DNA of 64,000 nucleotides, taken from assembly GCA_963677655.1 (NCBI GenBank), contig OY782089.1, one strand, 5' to 3'. Source of the stretch: Saccharicrinis sp963677655 (lineage in GTDB: Bacteria > Bacteroidota > Bacteroidia > Bacteroidales > Marinilabiliaceae). The notes below the pieces were generated by a model. The model ran no database searches and was not told the origin of the DNA. It worked only from the letters and a program-made list of their open reading frames with translations. Numbering within the stretch: the stretch's first letter is position 1; each line of letters begins with the position of its first letter. The position numbers and the translations under genes are program-made. Of the stretch, positions 34,471-45,600 are shown one piece after another.

Positions 34471-37400
34471 TTATTTTTTTATAATTCGTTTTTTATATGT
34501 TTGTTTACCATCTTGAATCAATAGAATATACATTCCCTTTTGAAGTGTGGATAGATTTAATGTGAGTTCTTTAGTGTCTTCTCCCCCATTAATAAGGGTG
34601 TTATATACAGTCTGCCCTACAATATTTATAATACTCACTACTAATTCCTCTTCTTTGGCATGGCTTACTTCTAATGTAAGATCATTCACAAGAGGAATAG
34701 GATAAACTTCTATTGTTAAAGGAGACTCAGTTCCAAAATCTTCACTCAGTTCAATCCTGCCTACTCCAGATTTAGACTCTCCATACAGAGGGGTTTCTGC
34801 ATTGACATATAGGAAATTTTCATTTACAGTAGTATAAAGGCAACCTGAATTTGTCTTGATCTGTAAAATAATATTATGCCAACCTTCCCAATGAAGATAT
34901 TGTGCAGGCTTTTGTTCATTCATTGACTCATACCATCCTTTATCAGCATGGATTAATGTCCATTCGTATGAGAGTGTACTCTCATCAAGGTCAGTCTCTA
35001 TATTTGGGTCAAATACAACTTTATTTCCATTCTCAATAGATTCGTTATTAAATGCGCTGGTTTGAATATCTACATCCACTCGATCAACAATAATGTTCAT
35101 CTGCTTTAAGTCACCTAGACATCCAATACTATTTTCAATCTGATAGTAATAAATGGTTGTTTGATCTGCAATAAATCTTAATGTATTGTCAGTACTTATT
35201 AGACTTTTTGAATTGTCGTACCATAGAATATTATCCATATTCGATTTTATTTCGACTTCTTCTTCATAACAATAGGAATCTTCATCAGTAACTGTTGGTG
35301 TTTCTACAGGATCAAGTAAAGAAATACTTACAATATTTGAATATGCTTCACTTTCTCCACTTACAACCTTTCTTCGGAAATATGTATTCTCTGTTAATGC
35401 ACCGGTAGACTCTAATTTCTGATCATTTTTCCCAAATAATTCAATCCAATTGATACCATCTGCTGAGCTTTCCCAATAATATGAATAGATATCAATTCCT
35501 CCACTTGCTTCTGTACCTAAAATATTATCAGGGATAGAATTGTAGCAAATGGTTTGGTTGTTGCCAATTGAGCCAGGTACTAACTCACTAATTGTCATAA
35601 TTACAACAATATTACTGTATGCTTCACCACAACTACCACTTGTTGCTACTCTTCTATAGCGAGTAGTTTGGGTTAATATTTCTGGTTGATAATTGATATC
35701 ATGTGCAGCAGCGATGTTTATCCAATCTACTCCATTAATAGATTTTTGCCATTGATATGAATAACTTCCATCTCCCCCACTTGCTTCTGTTCCCTTCAAA
35801 ACAGTGGGTGTAGTATTATATTCTATTTCTTGATTATCTTCTATGGTTCCTCCTGTTAATTGTTCATTTACAGTTATGGTTATTTCATTACTATAATCAA
35901 TACCACACTTCGTTATAACTTTTTTACGATAGTATGTTGTTTCTTCAAGTATAGGTACTACATAGTAGTCTTCTGTAGCATCTTCAATCTCGTACCAACT
36001 TGCCCCATTTATTGAGCTCTCCCAAATAAAAGTATACTCACTAATATTTGGGTGCTCTATGGTAGATATGGGTTCAGGAGATTTATTTTTACATGCAGAT
36101 TGACTATCTCCAATTGTTCCTGCATCAATTTCATCTCCAATAGTGATTACAACAGGATCTGTATATACTTCTCCATTACTAGCAGTATATACTTTTTTTC
36201 TATAATATGTTGTACTAGTTATTTTTGGAGGTTGATAATTTACTTTGGTTGCTCCTACAATATCAGTCCATGAGTTACCATCAGTAGATTTTTGCCATTG
36301 TACTTCATATGAAGAATCATAATCTACAGATACTAATTCTTCAGGAGTTTCACCATTACATATAAATTGGTCAGATTCGATTGTTCCAATGATAATTTCA
36401 TCATTTGTTACTGATATTTGTACTGTATTGGATTCTGCTTCACCGCAATTTGAAATTGATTTTCTTTTGAAATAAGTTGTTTGAGTTAAAGCCTCCGGTT
36501 GATAATCATCACTTGTCGCACCTGAGATATTTGTCCATATATTTTCATCTGTAGATTTCTGCCACTGATATGAATAGTTTCCATCTCCTCCTGAGGCTTG
36601 AACTGATGTTGTTAAATTTTCAGGTGTTGTATTATATAAGATTACCTGATTAGATCCAATTGTTCCGCCATTTAATTGTTCATATACATCAATTAATATT
36701 GAATTACTTTCTTTTTCAATACATAAATCACGTACAATTATTTTGAAATAGTAATCGTTAGATAAATTCTCAGGTTGATAATTTATTGAATTAGCTCCGT
36801 TTATATTTGTCCAGTTACTTCCATCTGTAGATTTTTGCCATTGATAAATATAGTCTCCACTTCCTCCTGATACTGATACGAGTTTTAAGACACTAGGCAT
36901 TTCTCCATAGCATGTTATTTGATCAGATCCAACATCTCCTATTAATAATTCGCTACTTACAGTTACTAGTATACTGTTGCTGTATTTAGTGTTACAATTA
37001 TCGGAATCAACTCTTCTGAAATAGGTAGATTCAGTTAATGATTCTGGTTGATAATTTGTAGATGTTGCATTATATATATCATCCCAATTGTTTCCATCAC
37101 TTGATTTTTGCCATTGATAAATATACTCACCACTTCCTCCTGTGGCACTTGTACCATTAAACGAAGTTGGTTGCGTATTGTAACAAGTGGTTTGTTCTCC
37201 TGTTATTTCTCCTGCCTGTAGATCAGGATCTACGGATATCATTACTACATTTGTATATGCTACACCACAGTTATCTGTCACCTTTCTTCTTAAATATGTT
37301 GTACTAGTTAATGTCCCTGGTTGATAAAATTTAGATGTTGCATTTACAATTATATTCCAATTTACATTATTGGTTGAACATTCCCATTGGTATGTATATG

Positions 37401-39588
37401 TTGAACTTCCTCCAGTAGCTTCATTTCCATCTATTTTTTCAGGTTGCGTATTGTAACAAATGGTTTGTGAAGAACTAATGGTTCCTGGTTTTAATTCTTC
37501 TAAAACAACTACTTCTATAATATTACTATTTGAGGTTCCACAAGTGTTTGAAATAGTTCTTCTGAAATATGTAGTTGTTGTTAATTCTTCACTTTGATAA
37601 TATGTATTTTCTTGATCATTGATGTTAGTCCAATTTACAGTATTACTTGATTTTTGCCATTGATATGAATAGTTTCCATCTCCTCCTGTGGCACTTGTTC
37701 CATTAAATATTGAAGGTTGCGTGTTGTAACAAATGGTTTGTTCTCCAGTTAGTGTTCCTGCTTCAAGATTCCCGTATACTGTTATAGTAACTGTATTGGT
37801 ATATGTTGTATTACATTGATCTTCATCTTTTCTTCTATATACTGATGTTTCAGTTAAGTTTCTTAATTCTAGATCTCTATAGGTTTCTCCTGAAATGTTA
37901 TTCCATGTTCCTGTACTTGTCGATTTTTGCCATTGATATGAGTAACTTCCTTTCCCCCCTGTAGGTTCTGTACCAACGATCTTTTCAGGTTGTGTATTGT
38001 AACAAATGGTTTGTGAAGAACTAATGGTTCCTGCTGTAAATTGATTATATACTGTTATCGTTACTACGTTTGTATATTTTACCCTGCAATCATCTGTATC
38101 TTTTCTTCTAAAATATGTTGTACTAGTTAATGTCCCTGGTTGATAATTTGTAGATGTTGCATTAGGTATGTTTGACCAAGTTGAATTGTTTGTAGACATC
38201 TGCCATTGATAATGATATGTTCCATATCCTTCACTTGGGTTAGTACCTGTCAGTTGATTGGGTGTATCGTCATAACATATAGATTGATTACTGCTTATTA
38301 CTCCTGCTATGAGATCATTATTTACACTTATCTTAATTATATTAGAATAACCATTTTTGCATGTATTGTTTGTTTTTCTTCTGTAATATGTAGTAGTAGT
38401 TAATGATGGAGGTTGATAGTTTACAGAAGTAGCTTCGCTTATATTAGTCCAGGTACTTTCATCTGTAGATTTTTGCCATTGATATGAATAACTTCCATCT
38501 CCTCCTGTTGCACTTGTACCATTTATTATTCCAGGTGTACTGCCATAACAAATGCTCTGGTCAGATGAAATGTTTCCAAACGAAACTTCATCTCTAACCG
38601 TAACAATAATTGTATTAGAATATTTTGATCCACAAACATTATCAGTAACTTTTCTTCTGAAATATGTTTTTGTTGTTAATGCTAAAGACTGATAATTTCT
38701 TGACGTAGCTCCACTAATATTTGTCCAATCTGCATTATTTGTTGATTGTTGCCATTGATATAAGTAGTTTCCCTTACAGCCCGTTGCACTTGTTCCATTA
38801 AATATTGAAGGCACAGAACTCATGCATATTGTTTGAGTTCCTGTTATTTCACCAGATTCAATGTCATTATATACTTCAATAAAATGACTATCTGAATATA
38901 TTGTTTTACATGTGGCAGTTAACTTACATCGGTAGTAAATACTATTAACAGCAATACCAGGTTGGTAAGTTGATGCTGTTTCACTACTTATTTCAGACCA
39001 ATTTGTATTATCGGAAGACTTTTCCCATTGGTATAATATCGTTCCTGAACCTCCTCCACTTGCAGTTACTGTAATTTCTTCTGGTTCTGTTGCAAAAAGA
39101 ATTGATTGATAAGTAGAATTAATAGAATATGTTAATTGGAAATACACAAGGATATTCATTGTTAGGTAATACTGATTACCTTGATCATCGCAGAAGAACA
39201 CTGTAACAGGTTCTGATTCTTTTAGATCTGTAATATTTTTGTAATATTTAAAAGATGGTCTTTCTAGAAATTGAGTAATATTTAGATTATTATTTACACA
39301 ATTTGATATTAATTCATGAGGATTTCCTTCATACCAACCATATACATAATCAACGTATGGGATATTACTAATGCCTAAATCTATACTAGAGTTTGCATAA
39401 CAAACATTTATTGATCTGGTTGTATAATTGTCAAAATATGCATATTGTGAATGTTCTATGGCATAGTTAAGCATATAATATGGTTCTGGTTCCTCATATG
39501 CATATGTATATGTTTGAATTAACGATAAAAAGAAAGCAAGTAAAGTTATCTTTTTAATATACTTTAGACTAAAGTAATAATTGCTCAT
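34471..39588 (-). CDS. Giant type IX-secreted surface protein with 14 Ig-like repeats
   Basis: This 1705-residue secreted protein has a signal peptide (ITLLAFFLSLIQTYTYA) and a unique domain to about residue 155. Then come 14 tandem units of about 85-90 residues. Each has the pattern 'G.I...Q.ICY...P..l.gt.atGG.g.YsYQWQkSt....W..I.gAts.nYqP..Lt.tTYyRR......C....SN.v.itV', with two Cys that could form a disulfide. Two further Ig/PKD-like sections follow near 1490-1610. The C-terminal ~80 residues (VYPIPLVNDLTLEV...GMYILLIQDGKQTYKKRIIKK) are a type A T9SS sorting domain. Such modular proteins act as adhesins. It heads the tra block, so a role in mating-pair contact or in biofilm is plausible. 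It cannot be assigned to a known adhesin family by eye. Confidence 0.8.
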   Translation of the reverse strand: MSNYYFSLKYIKKITLLAFFLSLIQTYTYAYEEPEPYYMLNYAIEHSQYAYFDNYTTRSINVCYANSSIDLGISNIPYVDYVYGWYEGNPHELISNCVNNNLNITQFLERPSFKYYKNITDLKESEPVTVFFCDDQGNQYYLTMNILVYFQLTYSINSTYQSILFATEPEEITVTASGGGSGTILYQWEKSSDNTNWSEISSETASTYQPGIAVNSIYYRCKLTATCKTIYSDSHFIEVYNDIESGEITGTQTICMSSVPSIFNGTSATGCKGNYLYQWQQSTNNADWTNISGATSRNYQSLALTTKTYFRRKVTDNVCGSKYSNTIIVTVRDEVSFGNISSDQSICYGSTPGIINGTSATGGDGSYSYQWQKSTDESTWTNISEATSVNYQPPSLTTTTYYRRKTNNTCKNGYSNIIKISVNNDLIAGVISSNQSICYDDTPNQLTGTNPSEGYGTYHYQWQMSTNNSTWSNIPNATSTNYQPGTLTSTTYFRRKDTDDCRVKYTNVVTITVYNQFTAGTISSSQTICYNTQPEKIVGTEPTGGKGSYSYQWQKSTSTGTWNNISGETYRDLELRNLTETSVYRRKDEDQCNTTYTNTVTITVYGNLEAGTLTGEQTICYNTQPSIFNGTSATGGDGNYSYQWQKSSNTVNWTNINDQENTYYQSEELTTTTYFRRTISNTCGTSNSNIIEVVVLEELKPGTISSSQTICYNTQPEKIDGNEATGGSSTYTYQWECSTNNVNWNIIVNATSKFYQPGTLTSTTYLRRKVTDNCGVAYTNVVMISVDPDLQAGEITGEQTTCYNTQPTSFNGTSATGGSGEYIYQWQKSSDGNNWDDIYNATSTNYQPESLTESTYFRRVDSDNCNTKYSNSILVTVSSELLIGDVGSDQITCYGEMPSVLKLVSVSGGSGDYIYQWQKSTDGSNWTNINGANSINYQPENLSNDYYFKIIVRDLCIEKESNSILIDVYEQLNGGTIGSNQVILYNTTPENLTTSVQASGGDGNYSYQWQKSTDENIWTNISGATSDDYQPEALTQTTYFKRKSISNCGEAESNTVQISVTNDEIIIGTIESDQFICNGETPEELVSVDYDSSYEVQWQKSTDGNSWTDIVGATKVNYQPPKITSTTYYRKKVYTASNGEVYTDPVVITIGDEIDAGTIGDSQSACKNKSPEPISTIEHPNISEYTFIWESSINGASWYEIEDATEDYYVVPILEETTYYRKKVITKCGIDYSNEITITVNEQLTGGTIEDNQEIEYNTTPTVLKGTEASGGDGSYSYQWQKSINGVDWINIAAAHDINYQPEILTQTTRYRRVATSGSCGEAYSNIVVIMTISELVPGSIGNNQTICYNSIPDNILGTEASGGIDIYSYYWESSADGINWIELFGKNDQKLESTGALTENTYFRRKVVSGESEAYSNIVSISLLDPVETPTVTDEDSYCYEEEVEIKSNMDNILWYDNSKSLISTDNTLRFIADQTTIYYYQIENSIGCLGDLKQMNIIVDRVDVDIQTSAFNNESIENGNKVVFDPNIETDLDESTLSYEWTLIHADKGWYESMNEQKPAQYLHWEGWHNIILQIKTNSGCLYTTVNENFLYVNAETPLYGESKSGVGRIELSEDFGTESPLTIEVYPIPLVNDLTLEVSHAKEEELVVSIINIVGQTVYNTLINGGEDTKELTLNLSTLQKGMYILLIQDGKQTYKKRIIKK

Positions 39589-40222
39589 AGTTTTTTAGGT
39601 TTTTAATAATTTGGATATAATTAGTAAGAATATGCTACTATAGTTAATAACATAATAAGGTCTAATTCATATCATCTGATATAAATCAAGAAGATAAATA
39701 CAATTGAAATTGTATTGTCTGGTAAATTGATGTAGAAAGAATCAGGTTTAGTTTGATTATTTACGTCTACATGGTTTAGTTTAGTTAAATTGATTTAATT
39801 TCTGATTTTAGTTTAGGTTTTCATTTGGTATAATCCAAGTTAAAGATGAAACATTATTAATTTTAATTCGTATAAATGTATATTTTCAAATGTAATTATT
39901 TTTTTTGTTTTTTAACAAAAAAAACAAAACAATTGAATTAATTATTCAAAATATAAATATACAACACGTAAAGGAAAGATTTTTAGTTTAAAAAGTTAAT
40001 CATTAAACTAATTAGATTTCAATAGTATTTGTTGGAGAAACAATCTACTTAAACAGCTCAAATAGATAAGATAATTAGTACTCTTTTTACAATACTATTA
40101 CAAGATCTCAATAAATATAAACTTGTGCGGAATAGATTATCTAAGTATTTCAGAATAATAACCTTAGATGGAATAGAATTATATTTTGAATGCAGTAAAT
40201 TTTATTGAAAATAAACCTAGTT
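39589..40222. other. Intergenic control region of the tra block
   Basis: About 630 bp, very AT-rich, lying between the giant surface gene and the parB terminator. It contains a candidate promoter for the tra block and no credible ORF. Confidence 0.6.
39887..39919 (-). promoter_or_regulatory. Candidate promoter of the tra block
   Basis: On the minus strand TTTG (39919-39916) precedes TACATTTG (39894-39887) by 21 bp, matching TTTG-N19/21-TAnnTTTG. It would give a leader of about 300 nt before the ATG at 39588, long enough to hold regulation. Confidence 0.45.
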
Positions 40223-40263
40223 AAATCAGATCAATGTGCAAAAATTGCACATTGATCTGATTT
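40223..40263 (-). promoter_or_regulatory. parB-side palindrome: terminator and candidate parS
   Basis: The arms are 19 bp and perfect around AAA, with core GTGCAAAAATTGCAC. It lies about 25 bp past the parB stop. It shares 14 of 15 core bases with the palindrome at 42243-42283 on the other side of the ParA/ParB cassette. It could be a terminator, a ParB-binding site, or both. Confidence 0.6.
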
Positions 40264-40287
40264 CTGAATGAATTTTAATACAAATAA

Positions 40288-41115
40288 TTAGTTAGGTAAT
40301 TTTTCCTTTTGAGGTATAACTTCATTGATAATTTCAAGAAACAAATCTTCACCTACTTCATCAATAATCTTCATAATTTTTTTCTTAATTACAATCTTAC
40401 TAGATTTATTATTAATATTTTCATTTGAAGATAAATTTGGTGTTTTTATTATATGTTTATTTAAATCCTCTTTATTGTTAATTTTTTGTTTTGGTTTATG
40501 TTTACTAAGTTTTTGAATATCTGATTTTGGTATTCTTTCCTTACCATTTAATATTTTTGATTTTAATTCCCCCGTTAATTCTTCAATACCTTTTGCAAAT
40601 TCTCCAGCACTTTTAATACTTCTGATAGACATTCCTGTTTGTTCTGCAATTTGTTCTGCAGTATTTTTTGATAGTAAATCAGTACTTTGATCTATTCTAC
40701 GATTACTTCGGCGATCACCTCCTTTTGATTCTTTTCTATTATTATATAAAAGCCCAATTAAATAAGAACGATTTGCATCAGTAAGGTTCCTACGACCTAG
40801 TTGCTTTTTTAACATCCATTCTTTTACATTCTCAATAGAATCAAATTTATGTTCCTTAGTCTTAAAAGAAATACCAAATTCTTGAGCAATTTGATAACGG
40901 TTATGGCCATCTACAATTATATTATTTTCACCATCATGCCATATATCAATCGGTTCTCGTATACCCTCTGATTTTATTGACTCTATTAATAAACCTTTCT
41001 CCTCTTCCGTTAATGGAGGAATAAACGATTGAAGGTCAGAAAGAATTACTAGTTCTTTTATTTCCTCCCTAAATTTTCCTAATCCTCCTGACAAACCTAA
41101 TTTCTTTTTAGCCAT
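40288..41115 (-). CDS. parB: ParB-family partition protein
   Basis: This 275-residue protein has the ParB N-terminal domain 'LIESIKSEGIREPIDIWHDGENNIIVDGHNRYQIAQEFGI' (about 45-85), the CTP-binding/nuclease-like fold of ParB. A helix-turn-helix region follows (NTAEQIAEQTGMSIRSIKSAGEFAKGIEEL, about 150-180), used for parS binding. The tail is Lys/Asn-rich with a C-terminal helix for dimerisation. It spreads from parS and is moved by ParA. Its start overlaps parA by 8 bp. Confidence 0.88.
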   Translation of the reverse strand: MAKKKLGLSGGLGKFREEIKELVILSDLQSFIPPLTEEEKGLLIESIKSEGIREPIDIWHDGENNIIVDGHNRYQIAQEFGISFKTKEHKFDSIENVKEWMLKKQLGRRNLTDANRSYLIGLLYNNRKESKGGDRRSNRRIDQSTDLLSKNTAEQIAEQTGMSIRSIKSAGEFAKGIEELTGELKSKILNGKERIPKSDIQKLSKHKPKQKINNKEDLNKHIIKTPNLSSNENINNKSSKIVIKKKIMKIIDEVGEDLFLEIINEVIPQKEKLPN

Positions 41116-41863
41116 TAGTTCTTTTAATTATCTCATTTACAAATTCTCTATAAGCAACAGCCCCTGCAGATGAAGGAGCATAATCATAAATAGATTCTTT
41201 TGCAATACCTTGTTCTGATAATGCAATATTTTTCGGTATTATTGTATTACATAAAATTTCTTTTCTATTTTCGCTAAGTTCTTTGTGAACCTCTTTTGCC
41301 AAAGAGGTAGATGCCTCATGTTTAGTAATCAGAACATCAGATATTGACATTTCTAAATCATTCTCTAAACGATTTTCTAAAGTATATAATCCTGTTAAAG
41401 ATAAATAATCTGAAAGTATTGGAACAACCAATCTATCAGCAATGTTATAAGCATTAACAGTTAATGAATTTAATGCAGGAGCCAAATCCATTATAATAAA
41501 ATCATATGAATCATAGTATGGAGAGATACAACGTTCTAATTGACGATCTGATTTACTCAGCATATTTTGTAATTCAGTTTCAATACCAACCATACTAAAA
41601 TTATGAGATGGAATAACATCAAGATTTTCTTTAATATTAATAATTGTAACGCTAATATTCTTTTTTCTTAATGCTTCAGAAATACATTGTTCCGGTTCAA
41701 TTTGTACTCCCATTAAATCAGTCAAATTTGCTTGAGCATCTAAGTCTATTGCCAATACTTTATATCCTTTATCTGCTAATCCATGAGCAAGATTGACAGC
41801 TGTTGTTGTTTTACCAGTTCCACCTTTAAAGTTAGTAATGGCAATATTAATTGACTTCTTCAT
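41108..41863 (-). CDS. parA: ParA-family partition ATPase
   Basis: This 251-residue ATPase has the deviant Walker A NFKGGTGKTTTAVNLA (about 10-25), A' motif LAIDLDAQANLT (about 37-48) and Walker B 'YDFIIMDLAPALNS' (about 120). It lacks an N-terminal DNA-binding domain, as in type Ib or chromosomal-like ParA. It forms a dynamic gradient that positions plasmid copies with ParB. It is transcribed with parB. Confidence 0.92.
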   Translation of the reverse strand: MKKSINIAITNFKGGTGKTTTAVNLAHGLADKGYKVLAIDLDAQANLTDLMGVQIEPEQCISEALRKKNISVTIINIKENLDVIPSHNFSMVGIETELQNMLSKSDRQLERCISPYYDSYDFIIMDLAPALNSLTVNAYNIADRLVVPILSDYLSLTGLYTLENRLENDLEMSISDVLITKHEASTSLAKEVHKELSENRKEILCNTIIPKNIALSEQGIAKESIYDYAPSSAGAVAYREFVNEIIKRTNG

Positions 41864-41940
41864 GTTTTTATAAAAATATTTTTAAAACTTTTGTTAAATT
41901 TGTGAATTTATGTTTCTTATTTACTTTATTCAAAAATAAT

Positions 41941-42165
41941 TTATTTATTTATTTTTAATTTATCATTATCTGATATTAATTGAGTAATTTCTTTTGCTTC
42001 AATTAATGCTTGTTCTTTACATAAATATTCTATTAATTGTTTTAAATTCCATCCTTTCAATTTTGCAGATAATTCTAATATTTCAAATGTATCAGGATCT
42101 AAGTGAATAAGCTTACCCACTAATCCTTCATATCTTTTTCTTTTATACTTTTTGGGAACATGCAT
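41941..42165 (-). CDS. Small DNA-binding-like protein (RHH appearance)
   Basis: The product is about 74 residues from the preferred start MHVPKKYKRKRYEG. An ATG 11 codons upstream is possible but encodes an odd hydrophobic lead lying in the operator repeats. The basic N terminus, then 'KLIHLDPDTFEILELSAKLKGWNLKQLIEYLCKEQALIEA', is a strand followed by two helices, as in ribbon-helix-helix proteins. It sits just upstream of parA and may regulate the cassette. Two direct repeats ATGTATATAC lie immediately upstream. Confidence 0.55.
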   Translation of the reverse strand: MHVPKKYKRKRYEGLVGKLIHLDPDTFEILELSAKLKGWNLKQLIEYLCKEQALIEAKEITQLISDNDKLKINK

Positions 42166-42173
42166 TATTGTAT

Positions 42174-42196
42174 ATGTATATACCAAATGTATATAC
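42174..42196. promoter_or_regulatory. Operator-like direct repeats upstream of the small RHH-like gene
   Basis: ATGTATATAC occurs at 42174-42183 and 42187-42196, a 13-bp period. The second is part of the palindrome AATGTATATACATT. The position just before the start codon fits repression by the small protein itself. Confidence 0.5.
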
Positions 42197-42242
42197 ATTT
42201 ATTTAATAATAAAAATTTAATTATATAAATAATTATTACGAA

Positions 42243-42283
42243 GATTAAAAACAAAGTGCAAAATTTGCACTTTGTTTTTAATC
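42243..42283. promoter_or_regulatory. Upstream palindrome: candidate parS
   Basis: The 20-bp arms are perfect around one A, with core GTGCAAAATTTGCAC. It mirrors the site at 40223-40263, so the two sites bracket the partition cassette. No T-run asymmetry is needed for this role, and a terminator for the array side is an alternative. Confidence 0.6.
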
Positions 42284-42600
42284 ATAAATTTCATATACAA
42301 TCCAAAAAAAATGGCAACATAATAAAAATATAAAGAAAACAGGAGAGAGGTATTTATATTAATTACTTAAGGGCTTGAATATCTCATTATTAAATTCTAA
42401 AAATACTCATTATAAGTTAATTTCATTAAGGAGAAAACCTGGAATAAATATTAACAAACTTTCTTTAATTATTATCCAAAAACCAAATACAATTTAATCA
42501 CAATCAAAATTAAGATATACAAAACTTGATCTCGATAAATTACTAAATATCTGTAGTTTATTTCTATTGTATATCTTCCTTTAAAATTTAAATGAATAAA
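42284..42600. other. Short AT-rich spacer before the iteron array
   Basis: No gene or clear motif is seen in these ~315 bp. Confidence 0.5.
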
Positions 42601-45600
42601 ATGACGGATTTACAGTTAAATAATTATTGAAGCATTCAATAATAGAGGAGAATACAAACTGTTTTCTTGTCATTTTTACGAATGATTACTCTTTACTTTA
42701 AATGACGGTTTTACAGTTTGGCTGACATTTTTAAACTTAATCCTGTTATATTATTGACTATATGCGTTTTATCAATATTTCATTTCTTTCTTTAAAATGG
42801 AAATCTATAAAAAGACGGATTTACAGTTACGTAATATATTAAACTTTTCAATAGGAGAGTGCAATACAAACTGTTTTCTTGTCATTTTTACGAATGATTA
42901 CTCTTTACTTTAAATGACGGTTTTACAGTTTGCCTGGTATCTTTTAACTTAATCTTGTTAAACTATTGATTATCTGCTTTTTATAGATTTCCATTTCTTT
43001 CTTTAAAATGGAAATCTATAAAAAGACGGATTTACAGTTACGTAATATATTAAACTTTTCAATAGGAGAGCAGGATACAAACTGTTTTCTTGTCATTTTT
43101 ACGAGCTATTACTCTTTACTTTAAATGACGGTTTTACAGTTTGCCTGGTATCTTTTAACTTAATCCTGATAAACTATTAATTATCTGCATTTTATCAATA
43201 TTCCATTTCTTTCTTTAAAATGGAAATCTATAAAAAGACGGATTTACGGTTACGTAATTATTAAACTTTTCAATAGGAGAGCAGGGTACAAACTGTTTTC
43301 TTGTCATTTTTTAAAGCTAGTACTCTTTACTGTAAATGACGGTTTTACAGTTTGCCTGGCATCTTTTAACTTAATATTGATAAAGTATTAATTATTTGCA
43401 GTTTATTCATATTCCATTTATACCTGTAAAATAGAAATCTATAATATGACGGATTTGCAGTTACGTAATTATTAAACTTTTCAATAGGAGAGTGCAATAC
43501 AAACTGTTTTCTTGTCATTTTTTAAAGCTGGTACTCTTTACTTTAAATGACGGTTTTACAGTTTGCCTGGTATCTTTTAACTTAATCCTGATAAAGTATT
43601 AACTATTTGCAGTTTATTCATATTCCATTTATACCTGTAAAATGGAAATCTATAATATGACGGATTTGCAGTTACGTAATTATTAAACTTTTCAATAGGA
43701 GAGGGGAATACAAACTGTTTTCTTGTCATTTTTTAAAGCTAGTACTATTTACTTTAAATGACGGTTTTACAGTTTGCCTGGTATCTTTTAACTTAATCCT
43801 GATAAACTATTAATTATCTGCATTTTATCAATATTCCATTTCTTTCTTTAAAATGGAAATCTATAAAATGACGGATTTGCAGTTACGTAATTATTAAACT
43901 TTTCAATAGGAGAGCAGGATACAAACTGTTTTCATGTCATTTTTTAAAGCTAGTACTCTTTACTTTAAATGACGGTTTTACAGTTTGCCTGGTATCTTTT
44001 AACTTAATATTGATAAAGTATTAATTTTCTGTAGTTTATAAATATTATATTTCGTTCTTTAGATTGGAAATCTATAATATGACGGATTTGCAGTTACGTA
44101 ATTATTAAACTTTTCAATAGGAGAGCAGGATACAAACTGTTTTCATGTCATTTTTACAGTTTGCCTGGTATCTTTAAACTTAATCCTGATAAACTATTAA
44201 TTATCTGTATTTTATAAATATTCCATTTCTTTCTTTAAAATGGAAATCTATAAAAAGACGGATTTACAGTTACGTAATATATTAAACTTTTCAATGGAGA
44301 GTGCAATACAAACTGTTTTCATGTCATTTTTACAGTTTGCCTGGTATCTTTAAACTTAATCCTGATAAACTATTAATTATCTGTATTTTATAAATATTCC
44401 ATTTCTTTCTTTAAAATGGAAATCTATAAAAAGACGGATTTACAGTTACGTAATATATTAAACTTTTCAATGGAGAGTGCAATACAAACTGTTTTCATGT
44501 CATTTTTACAGTTTGCCTGGTATCTTTAAACTTAATCCTGATAAACTATTAATTATCTGTATTTTATAAATATTCCATTTCTTTCTTTAAAATGGAAATC
44601 TATAAAAAGACGGATTTACAGTTACGTAATATATTAAACTTTTCAATAGGAGAGCAGGATACAAACTGTTTTCATGTCATTTTTTAAAGCTATTACTCTT
44701 TACTTTAAATGTCGGTTTTACAGTTTGCCTGGTATCTTTTAACTTAATCCTGATAAACTATTAATTATCTGCATTTTATCAATATTCCATTTCTTTCTTT
44801 AAAATGGAAATCTATAAAATGACGGATTTGCAGTTACGTAATTATTAAACTTTTCAATAGGAGAGCAGGATACAAACTGTTTTCATGTCATTTTTTAAAG
44901 CTATTACTCTTTACTTTAAATGCCGGTTTTACAGTTTGCCTGGTATCTTTTAACTTAATATTGATAAAGTATTAATTTTCTGTAGTTTATAAATATTATA
45001 TTTCGTTCTTTAGATTGGAAATCTATAATATGACGGATTTGCAGTTACGTAATTATTAAACTTTTCAATAGGAGAGCAGGATACAAACTGTTTTCTTGTC
45101 ATTTTTTAAAGCTAGTACTCTTTACTTTAAATGACGGTTTTAAAGTTTGCCTGGCATCTTTTAACTTAATATTGATAAAGTATTAACTATTTGCAGTTTA
45201 TTCATATTCCATTTATACCTGTTAAATGGAAATCTATAATATGACGGATTTGCAGTTACGTAATGAATTAACTTTTCAATAGGAGAGTGCAATACAAACT
45301 GTTTTCTTGTCATTTTTTAAAGCTAGTACTCTTTACTTTAAATGACGGTTTTACAGTTTGCCTGGTATCTTTTAACTTAATCCTGTTAACTATTGATTAT
45401 CTGCATTTTATCAATATTCCATTTCTTTCTTTAAAATGATAATCTATAATATGACGGATTTGCAGTTACGTAATTATTAAACTTTTCAATAGGAGAGGGG
45501 AATACAAACTGTTTTCTTGTCATTTTTTAAAGCTAGTACTCTTTACTTTAAATGACGGTTTTACAGTTTGCCTGGTATCTTTTAACTTAATCCTGTTAAC

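Noticed and set aside
36000..38500. Plus-strand ORFs inside the giant repeat gene
   Set aside because: They repeat with the same period as the minus-strand repeats and have Cys/Ile/Tyr-rich, unnatural composition. They are shadows of the repeat units.
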